Shown: positions 56,174-64,000 of the stretch, in pieces | Layout of the letters: the number at the start of each line of letters is the position of its first letter | How positions within the stretch are numbered: position 1 is the stretch's first letter | Assembly (NCBI GenBank): GCA_946811695.1 | Contig: OX328124.1 | Location: 62,147,507-62,211,506 of the forward strand | DNA: 64,000 bases | Reading direction: 5' to 3' | DNA from: Gonocerus acuteangulatus | Lineage: Eukaryota > Arthropoda > Insecta > Hemiptera > Coreidae | The notes under the pieces: generated by a model | What the model saw: the letters and a program-made list of their open reading frames with translations, nothing else | Databases searched by the model: none | Told to the model about the DNA's origin: nothing | Position numbers and translations under genes: made by a program

Positions 56174-58045
56174 CAGCGATTGGGTCACCGATCTTGACCA
56201 TTTTTTTTCTGGTGATTCTACATCAAAAAATAGTCGACACGTGTCCGAGCGTTCCGTCCAATGGGCCTTAGGAACCGAGAATTAAAATAAAATAAGTTGA
56301 AAGTGCTTTATTTTTTATATCAAGTTTAGAAAATGATTCTTTCACCAATTCATTTGATTTATAGAGTAGATTAAAGGAAAAATATAATCGTTCAACAATA
56401 ATTTATATTTCGTCAAATACATCAATAATATGCTTACGTTTTAAAGTAAACTAGTATTATACATTTTTTTACACCAAAAATCAGCACCCCAAGAAACCCT
56501 AATATGGTGAATATCATTGAAAACAAAAAAAAAATGATTTTTGCTAGTCTGGAAGAGACTAAAAATTTGTAAGCGAAAAAGTAACGTGACGTTTTGAAAT
56601 TCAACATCTCCCCTTGAGATAATCTGATTTTTACGTAATTGAAATCTTTCAAAAAAAGAAAGACTCCTTTTTCTAACCATATAAATGACTATCGTATTAT
56701 CCCAAAAGGTACTTGCAAAAAATGGGTTTCAAAATAAAAATAAAATGTAAACGTTTTTGTATATATCATCGATCCCAGAACACGTAGAAACACCCAAGTT
56801 GACCATCCAAGTTTGTTTTAAATCGGGTAAATATTCTTTGAAATATGGCCGGATTGGTGAATCTTTAACAAAATGTTAAGGGTCCCCCCTTAGCGAAAAT
56901 AAAAATACATTTTTTTTTATTTTTCTAATATTCCCAAAATTTGAATTTAGGGGTTTCTCAATGTGCTAAAACCGAATCTGACATCTGTTTTTTAATAAAA
57001 AATTGTTTTACATACTCGACTCTAAAGAAGTCATTATTCGGTCAAAATATTCCATATACCTACATTTAAAAAGTTATCCATTATAAAAAAAAATTGATTT
57101 AAAAATGGATGTCAGATTCGTTTTTAGCACATTGAAAACCCCCTAAATTCAAATTTGGAGATATCACAAAAATGAAAAAAAATGTACTTTAAATTTCGCT
57201 AAGGGGGGACCCTTAAATTTTTTTAAAGATTCACCAATCCGGCCATATTTCAAAGAATATTTACCCGATTCAAACCAAACTTGGAGGGTCGATAAAGGCC
57301 CTAATGTGACACATTACCTTCTAATCCGGATATTTCTACAAGTTCTGGGATTAACGTTATATGCAAAAACGTTTACATTTTATTTTTATTTTGAGACCCA
57401 TTTTTTGCAAGTAACATTTAGGATAATACAATAGTCATTTATAACAATGCTAAGAGGCGTCACTGGAGGACGACTAAGCTTAAGCTGTAAAGGAAGAATG
57501 GAGTCATTGTTCAATTCAATGGTCATTTATATGGTTAGAAAAAGGAGTCTTTCTTCTTTTGAAAGATTTCAATGACGTAAAGATCAGATTATCTCAAGGG
57601 GAGATATTGAATTTCAAAACGTCACGTTACTTTTTCGCTTACAAATTTTTAGTCTCTTCCAGACTAGCAAAAATAATTTTTTTTTTTAATTATATTCACC
57701 ATATTAGGGTTTCTTGGGGTGCTGATTTTTGGCGTAAAAAAATGTATAATACTAATTTACTTGAAAACGTAAGCATATTTTTGAATTTATTTGACGAAAT
57801 ATAAATTTTTGTTTAACGATTATATTTTGCCTTTAATCTACTCTATAAAACAAATGAGTTGGTGAAAAAATCATGTCGATATCATTTTCTAAACTCGATA
57901 TAAAAAATAATGCCCTTTTAACCTATTTTATTTTATTTCTCGGCTCCTGAGGCGCATTGGACGGAACGCTCGGACACGTGTCGACTATTTTTCTATGTAG
58001 AATCATCAGAAAAAAAAATGGTCAAGATCGGTGACCCCATCACTG
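56174..58045. mobile_element. Giant hairpin foldback element, 1.87 kb, TA target
   Basis: It begins TA-CAGCGATTGGGTCACCGATC and ends GATCGGTGACCCCATCACTG-TA. The inverted halves match almost throughout: 'gtcgacacgtgtccgagcg', 'gagacta(a)aaatttgtaag', 'ccggccatatttcaaagaat' and 'cccccttagcg' each recur as complements. The loop is about 80 bases near 57000-57085. Mirror frames on the two strands (56434-56652 and 57559-57804) encode the same peptide because they are arm copies, not genes. CAG ends and TA duplication point to Tc1/mariner or pogo-type mobilisation. Confidence 0.85.
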
Positions 58046-58263
58046 TATAATCCCCTTGTGAAATCATAGTAGAGCTATGATATGAATAAGCAAAAATACA
58101 CCATTCAGAGATCCAAATACCTACACTCAATCAGGAATAGGGCGACTTCCTACTACCCTGAGTTTGCTATAACTACTTAACTTTTTTAATAATGGAAATG
58201 TTACAATTGAATACAAGAAAAGAGCAAACCACCTACAGATTAAGTTTTAAAATAAATACCAAC

Positions 58264-58696
58264 GGTCCTGATAGGGTTTTTGGGGTAGCTGATTACGATA
58301 AGTGGGTTCGCAAACCTTTATCATATCAGATTCAAGGTCATTTGTAGGTCAAATAGAGAAAAACCCGTAGGAAAAATCTAAAAAAAAAATCATGCATATG
58401 TTTTTGAAGTACCTGAGTCATAATCCGTACTTTGTTTGGCCTTGCGCCTTTTCTTGGAGGTCATTTAAGGTCAAATAGAGAAAAAAACTTAGAAGAAATC
58501 TGAGAAAATTCATTCAAATATTAATTTAGGAGGCGATACGAATCAAACAAACTCGGACTCAGGGACCTTAGATTTTTTATATATTTTTTCTCTGTTTGAC
58601 CTTCAAATGACCATCACAGTCCCTCTAGGAAAAGGCGTAGGCCAGTCAACCAACCCGCTCATCGTAATCAGCAACCCCAAAAAGCCTGCAAGGACC
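58264..58696. mobile_element. 433-bp MITE with 43-bp terminal inverted repeats
   Basis: Left end GGTCCTGATAGGGTTTTTGG with 'gctgattacgataagtggg' pairs with the right end ('cccgctcatcgtaatcagc' ... GGACC) with few mismatches. Inside, 'aggtcatttg(t)aggtcaaatagagaaaa' occurs twice directly (about 58331, 58462) and once inverted (about 58585-58612). It is non-coding; no clear target-site duplication. Confidence 0.75.
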
Positions 58697-58827
58697 ATAC
58701 TCCTCCGAGTCTTGTTTGTTTTATAGAAATGTTGACCAGTGATCTTTGCAAAGGTATTTATTTTAAGGCTGTTAAAATAATCGAGAGAGGATCTTTAACT
58801 GGAGATGGTCCTCCTTCTTTTACAGCC

Positions 58828-58930
58828 CTGATAAAGGCTTTAATTTCAAGCCAAAACGTGAGCATAAATAAAACACGTCTTCTTATAAAAAATTTAGTTT
58901 TATTTAGATACCAAGACCGAAAACTTCACA
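58828..58930 (+). repeat. Decayed Penelope-like 3' repeat with hammerhead-like motif
   Basis: CTGATAA, then GGCTT/AAGCC stem II with loop TAATTTC, then AAAACGT: the same layout, including the extra A, as the motif at 32301-32334, with G-to-A changes in both the CTGANGA and GAAA cores. It is followed by a 'tttagttttatttagatacc' stretch like the 'gaggtttatttagcc' after the other motif. The changes should abolish cleavage. No endonuclease remnant is seen upstream. Confidence 0.5.
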
Positions 58931-59065
58931 ATCACAACGTCCAACGATCTCCTCTCAATTAATTATTTCTCCTTATTTTTTTAATTTTATTTTTTTTATT
59001 ATTTTTTTTTTTTTTTGTTCAGAATCTTATTATTATTAGTTACGCCTTGCTTTGATTTGCTGTTT

Positions 59066-59093
59066 ATGCAGCTTCTGCAGAATGGACTTTTGT
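59066..59093 (+). repeat. R1 terminus remnant
   Basis: TGCAGCTTCTGCAGAATGGACTTTT matches the right end of the R1-like element at 24130-24154 (TGCAGCTTCTGCGTGACGGACTTTTT). Only the end is recognisable. Confidence 0.45.
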
Positions 59094-59099
59094 TTTTCT

Positions 59100-61009
59100 T
59101 ATATATTTGACTGAATAATAGAAGAAAACAGATAAAGGAAAAAGGGAAGGGTACAAAAGGTAGGGAAAGAGGTAGACAGGAGGATAGAGAGGGATAAGTT
59201 ATTGGCTGGGGAGGAGGTTAGACTCTAGTGCAAGAGATATAAATCTAAGAAGAGTTGAATAGGGGGGCTTGGGGAGCAGGACCGTTTGTTAGCCTGCAAT
59301 ACAGCGCCGCTTCCTCTGTCTAGATAGGCACAACATTCTTAAGAAATTTCAATGAAGGTACTGTCTCCAGTAAAAATTATAATACGTATAATAAAATAAG
59401 ATAGTCAAGATACAAAACAAATAGGTTGCTCCAAGTGTATCAAGAGCAAGCTCTACCAGAACAACCTGTTGTAGTAGTAAACTTAGATGGTAATTTCAAT
59501 ATTTTCATGTTACCATGTAATCATTCAAGTACGTGTTTTAGGTTGATATTCGTAACGCTAAGGCACGTTTTTCTATTAATTAATTGGTTCGTAAGCAGTT
59601 TAATTTAGCTTTATACAAAAGCTATTGCTTCTTCTTATTAAGAGGCCAAAAACAACAAAGCTAATCTTAAATAAGATATCCTCAGATCACTTAAGAAATG
59701 ATAACACTCAAGTTCATAGAAAATACCAATAAGGTTTTCAGGTTAATGCTATTTTATGGATCTCGCCTAGTAATTAGCCAGCAAGAAAGCTAAGGGCTAA
59801 AGCTCGTTCAAATCTACGAGTAGATTAAGGTAAGAAAATATAGCAATGAGCAAAAACCCCCGCGCTAATTGATATTTGATTTTTGAGATTTATACATACA
59901 TTAATTATTTTCTGCCACCAAGTACAATAAATAATGTTTTTAGGATTGACCTAACCACCCAGTCCCCTTTTCGGACGAATAGTGCATTAACGCTGAGACT
60001 TTAACAAAAATCCATCATTTGGCGGTGCCTGGAACCTACTTCAACTGAGAGTCCCAAGGTAATTCCAAGGTTTCCGTTGCCACGAAGCGACAAGCTCTGC
60101 CGGTGGATCCTTCCTGAAGGAAATTTCCTGTGACAAGCGGCTGCTGAGCACTGCCTGTTTACCGCCAAGATAATGTAAAGTCTTGAGTCTATATTTCGTG
60201 GTAAACAGAATGCCCGATTAGATTCATTGCCCTGCCAAGTACTTCAAGAGAACTTATGAGAGCTTTATAGCAGAATCATCAACCAAATGGGCACATAAGA
60301 GGCTGTTGTCAATTATAGTTCATTACGATTCAAGCTCCATCCCGAATTTCACTATAATCCTATCATCATCGTCACCAAGTCCCCCCCCCCCCCCCATTGT
60401 CAAGCCTTCCCGTCAACCCGAACTTTGACAATTACTGTGAATAGCGCACTTCTCTCTTCTACCGGCTTAAGTAGATCCCCGATTTTTTTAATAATCATCC
60501 ATTCTCCAATATTCTTTCCCCAAAACATTTATCTTCTGCCGATACCCCTCCTACTTCCTGTCATCCCTTTCATACTCATACACTAAATATATATCCCCGT
60601 CTTATATGATATGTGGTAGTCTAATGAAATTAATCTTCCCAAAGTATGTCCGAAGAAGCTGGTCACTAAGGGTGGTTAAAAAATTAATTAAATAAATTAA
60701 AAATAATTGTAAGACTTATTCCTAATTATCAAGAACAAAATTAACAACCCCCATTGACTAGTTAATATCGTCGATGAAAAGTAAAGTAAATGAAAAGTAT
60801 TGAGATTTTCATTTTCCATTTAACACTCGAAAATTATTTATTTATTTATACATGAGAGTGACCGTAAATTAATTTAACATTTAATTCATTACATTAAACA
60901 CTTAAATAACCATAAACAATAGTGAACAACTATTGCATAAAGCAACGAATGTGCACTGAGTCTAATTATAGTAAGTTCAATTTTATAAATAAAATTATCG
61001 TGTCAGAGT
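59100..61009. other. Unassigned DNA
   Basis: No supported gene. Compositional features: a GA-rich tract at 59110-59220 and a 15-base C run at 60381-60395. The GC-richer block 60000-60190 has no frame I recognise. Confidence 0.45.
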
Positions 61010-61140
61010 GTTTATAACCAAACTCCTCCGAAACGGCTTGACCGATGTTTTTGATTTTCTTTGTGTATATTCAGTAGGGCTGAGAATGGGATGTAAACTA
61101 TTTTTCATACCCCTAAGTGCTAAGGGTGGCCCGCCCAATA
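61010..61140 (+). repeat. Repeat block upstream of the Helitron relic
   Basis: 'aactcctccgaaacggctt', then 'ttgattttctttgtgtat' and 'cccctaagtgctaagggtgg' 'cccgccc'. This kind of block (a short text about 'accgatgtttttgattt' followed by a C/G-rich stop) is frequent in arthropod repeats near Helitrons. Here it lies 240 bases before a Helitron coding relic, so it may belong to the same element. Confidence 0.35.
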
Positions 61141-61375
61141 ATATTGTTTTATTTTTCGAACAAAATATTTAATGTTTATTTTTTTTTTATAATTTGGCAT
61201 TAAAAAATACAGACAATCCTAAATTTTCAATTTTCTACCACCAATTCCCATTTTATAATAACGAGGTTGGTAATTTAATCATAATAAATACATTTTAATT
61301 ATAAAATGTAGTTTTATTCAACATATGATCTTTTCAGAAAGAGAAATATGGCTCCAGATTCTAACCTGTGACGGA

Positions 61376-61930
61376 AGTTAATTCCAACATTCAACTCATG
61401 TTTCCACATGACATCGTCCGGAGCAACATAAATAGCTAAACACAGTGCTGCAAATGCTCAACAATTTAATTCAACATTCAAAATCACAGGCCAAGTTTAT
61501 CATAAAGTGGGATCATTGCAGCCAATACCAAACGAACCACATTACTTTTTACAAATTTACTTTTTGGGAGACGAGGACTCCGAAAGCGCACTCGCCATTC
61601 GCTTGGATGCACGCCGGGGCTGCATTTACCTCAGTTCGCGGTTTATCAGGCGCATCGTCAGCGAGCTGGACGATCTATTAAATGAGCAAAATGAATTCTT
61701 GAAATAATTTAAATCACACATGCACAAACTACATATTGACAATCGCGCTATTGTTATCAATCCTGATAAAGACGCATCTAAAGAGTACATTCAATGCACC
61801 TGTTGTTGAGGACGTTGCTGGAATCATGGTTGGCGACGGTACAGCTGAGCAAGAAATCTTAATGCTGATAGATATTGCATAAATATTGAACACCGAGATC
61901 CCGTAACAGGTAAGGGGTTATTATTTATTT
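61376..61930 (+). pseudogene. Helitron Rep-region (Helitron-like N domain) pseudogene
   Basis: A broken plus-strand frame reads FHMTSSGAT, stop, then FNSTFKITGQVYHKVGSLQP, EPHYFLQIYFLGDED, IVSELDDLLNEQNEFLK, stop, FKSHMHK, INPDKDASKEYIQ and, after a frameshift, NAPVVEDVAGIMVGDG. The series F-MTSFGA, F-(I/V)-GQ-YH--GSL-P, FLQIYF-GD, L---N-L---F, NAP---EVA-I(I/V)VG is the N-terminal Helitron domain that precedes the Rep nuclease. At least three stops and one frameshift make it dead. No Rep HUH motif or helicase is seen downstream. Open frames at 61445-61681 and 61507-61707 are pieces or shadows of it. Confidence 0.7.
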
Positions 61931-62770
61931 GACTGCCATAATATTCACTAGAAATAATGTGTATGGCAAGATAATGTTTGTCGGGTCAGCTTGAAATAAG
62001 TTTCATGTATAGACATACTGGTAGATAGTAGCTAAAACTATTGAATATTTGAATAAATTCATTCAAGAATGCAACATGGTTAGCTAAACGTAGAAAGTGT
62101 TAGAGTCCTGTTCCGATTGATTCCGCTTTTACGATGTATAATTCTCTCTGTTTTCTGTTGTGTATTATATTATTCAGGAAAAAACCTCTACCGAATGGCT
62201 GACACTACAATATCCTGCTTTTTAAAAGAAGCTCTCTATTTTCCCACCAATGATGTAATGGAAAGAGTCCTTAAGAAAAGGTCATATACTTTGATGAAGC
62301 ATCTGGAGTGCTGGCTGCCGGTCTTGTCATAATGTTAGCGTCTGCTGGTTCCGTGTACGTTGCATGATTTTACGATATTGGCTTTTTATGCGGTCTATCC
62401 CTCCTCCCAATACCATCCATCGCAAACCTCTGCCTGATCCTTTCAATATTATCCACAAGGTCCGTCTTTTTCTTAGAGGTAGTAGATTTTTTCTCTTCTT
62501 GGCCACACTAATGTGCACTTTTACTGACCTTTGGCTGTAATTCTATAATACACCAGCTGACTACTACGGCCGATAAGTAGTTTTTATATTGCGTTAAATA
62601 AGGTATGATCAAAATTAACGCTACTACATAATTTTGTGCAGCTTATTTTGCACGTACTTTAGAGTTACCCAGGAAACACCATGTGGAGGTAACCGTGCTT
62701 GTTTCCGTTGGGTAGTAAAAAAACAAAATACAACAAACACTTAAAAAGTTAATTAAAAACAGACAAATAC
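61931..62770. other. Unassigned DNA
   Basis: No recognised gene; it may include further decayed Helitron sequence that I could not read. Confidence 0.4.
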
Positions 62771-62774
62771 TCGT

Positions 62775-62960
62775 TGAAAAGAATAAAACTAAAATGTAAG
62801 CGTTCCGATTTTTTCGCTCCAATTTTGCTCCTAAAACCATGTTCCAGTAAACGGATTCAGCTGGTTAATGAACTTGACTTTTCAAATGAGAAGAAAGATT
62901 TTTGTACCAAATTTTATCAAAATCGTACCATTTTTGAGCCGATGAGGAACTTCTTAATAA
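62775..62960 (-). repeat. R1 internal segment, minus strand
   Basis: On the minus strand: 'aaaatggtacgattttgat', 'aaatttggtacaaaaatctt', 'gaaaagtcaagttcattaa', 'ccagctgaatccgtttactg' and 'taagcgttttcg'-like sequence, matching 16940-17075 in R1. The overlapping frames are artefacts. Confidence 0.65.
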
Positions 62961-62964
62961 TTCA

Positions 62965-63110
62965 AACCCCCCTAAAAGTACTTAAACATTTGAATATAAA
63001 AAAAAAAAAACTTTCTTAGCGAGTGTTTACATTCTAAACGTATTGTCCGTGAAAAATTGCAAATTTTTGTGTCCAGTGGTTCGGGATATTACTACCTCGG
63101 AAGGGCCATT
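62965..63110 (+). repeat. Divergent R3 copy
   Basis: 'cccccctaaaagtacttaaa', 'ttgaatat', 'tttcttagcgagtgttta', 'gtgtccagtggttcggg' parallels 52086-52200 and 63525-63640 at lower identity, so R3 is an older dispersed repeat and not only a recent duplication. Confidence 0.6.
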
Positions 63111-63198
63111 ACCAGGGCGTAAACTCTATGAGGGACAAAATTACAGTTTATTTCTAGTAATTCAAGGTCTGCCATCATAGTTGAAATTAGCCTAAATT

Positions 63199-63429
63199 AA
63201 AAATAATACTATTTATTTTTTATTTAAATTTTAACGTCCATTTATTATTAACTACGAATTTTAGGACGAGTTATCTATAGGTTACCACCCTTTTCTAGCC
63301 AGGATAGGGGTGATGCCTTTTCTTTTGTTCGAAAGAAAAGCCACCGCCCCTAGTGGGAATCGAACCCACGACCTTTGGCACCCTCACGGCTACCGGGTCT
63401 CCAAAAAAAAAAAAAAAAAATAATACTAT
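63199..63429 (-). mobile_element. SINE family 2, minus strand, with target-site duplication
   Basis: AAAAATAATACTAT flanks it at 63199-63212 and 63416-63429. On the minus strand: GGAGACCCGGTAGCCGTGAG, an internal deletion that removes most of the variable arm, B box GGTTCGATTCC, the body ('gaaaagccaccgcccc' complement, 'tagaaaagggtggtaacct', 'gatagctcgtcctaaaattc') and an AT-rich tail. The long A run beside the head belongs to the flank. Confidence 0.75.
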
Positions 63430-63651
63430 GAAATAGATAATGTACGGTAACAGCTGTTCTGTTATCTTCCTAGCAACGCTTGCTGCCTAGGCTTGCCTGC
63501 TCTAACCAACTAAAACTTTAAACCCCTCTAAAAATACTTAAAAATTCGAATATCAAAAAATCCTTTCTTATTGAGTGCCTACGTTGTATAGTGAGTGTCC
63601 ATGCAAAATTTTCTGTCGAGTGGTTTGGGCTGGGGGATGATAGGTCAGTGA
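63386..63651. repeat. Segment duplicated from/to 51931-52215 (SINE 2 head plus R3, copy 2)
   Basis: Near-identical to 51931-52215 from 'ccctcacggctaccgggtct' through 'gggggatgataggtcag'. Here the SINE is complete on its left and has a target-site duplication, so this locus looks like the parent. To the right the sequence continues as (GTGAGTCA)n, which is absent at 52215. Confidence 0.75.
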
Positions 63652-64000
63652 GTCAGTGAGTCAGTGGTATTTGACAAATACATAGTAGATTTTATAATAC
63701 CATACATTTACATAAAGCTAATAACGATTTTCTCTCTGCACAGAATCAAACTTTTTTAAACATCATAGACCCCAAATCTACCATGACACAAATGTCTCTC
63801 ATTCAATAAAATGTTGTCGCTATAGGCGAATGATAGACCTTTTAAATTTTGACAGTAGTTTTAAGTATGTTTTACTTAAAACATAGCCTAATAATGATAG
63901 GAAGCGAATTATGAATGCTTAAGTAGTTTGACCCAACAATGTTCCGAAAGGGTTAGTAACAATTGGACTAAGTTAATCAGAAAGGAACCAAGCGACAGTA
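63652..64000. other. Unassigned DNA to window end
   Basis: A short GTGAGTCA repeat (63647-63666), then AT-rich sequence without a recognisable feature. Confidence 0.5.

Overview
The window reads as eukaryotic, AT-rich, gene-poor DNA from a metazoan, most probably an arthropod. Long (TA)n arrays occur every few kilobases. There are no dense open reading frames, and mobile elements of several classes make up most of what can be recognised: tRNA-headed SINEs, a Penelope-like retroelement, Tc1/mariner and pogo-type DNA elements, Helitron relics and many foldback elements. A parasitic copepod (sea-louse-like) genome would fit the composition, but nothing in the sequence fixes the species. I found no convincing host protein-coding gene, rRNA gene or functional tRNA gene. 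Nearly every open reading frame above 60 codons is either a (TA)n translation, a shadow inside an inverted repeat, or a decayed transposon fragment. One 200-base run of N (41066-41265) is an assembly gap.

Layout. 1-10 kb: a foldback copy (336-954) of a dispersed family I call R1, a 55-bp tail-only SINE insertion with a perfect target-site duplication (3421-3475), a tRNA-like SINE (about 3676) and otherwise unassigned AT-rich DNA. 10-16 kb: a 225-bp foldback (10480-10704) and two related long-inverted-repeat elements (13019-13957, 14594-15153). 16-25 kb: a long R1 copy (16710-18126), nested palindromes (21942-22110), and a second long R1-like copy (22657-24154) that contains a psq/pogo-type helix-turn-helix reading frame. 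25-28.7 kb: SSRs and tRNA-derived SINEs.

28.7-34 kb is the most striking part. It holds three copies of the 3' part of a Penelope-like element (GIY-YIG endonuclease and hammerhead-ribozyme-like motifs). Two of them are joined head to head, and two 1.4-kb arms of another sequence flank that pair in inverted orientation, giving a 5.2-kb near-palindrome.

34-41 kb: SINEs in clear insertion contexts. 41.4-42.8 kb: a Tc1/mariner-type relic with a broken transposase. 43.9-45.7 kb and 56.2-58.0 kb: two giant hairpin elements (1.7 and 1.9 kb, nearly all stem) with CAG...CTG ends at TA. 46-55 kb: more R1 copies, a 121-bp tandem array (48.1-48.6 kb) and a second tail-only SINE insertion (50614-50664). 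58-64 kb: a 433-bp MITE, a decayed hammerhead-like motif, a Helitron Rep-region pseudogene (61376-61930), and a segment (63386-63651) that duplicates 51931-52215.

The elements interact by nesting and borrowing. SINEs with at least two kinds of tRNA-like head share one 3' tail, which also inserts alone. SINE and R1 pieces are carried inside other elements. Several non-autonomous families are almost wholly palindromic. All coordinates and similarities were read by eye; no alignment, folding or database search was run.
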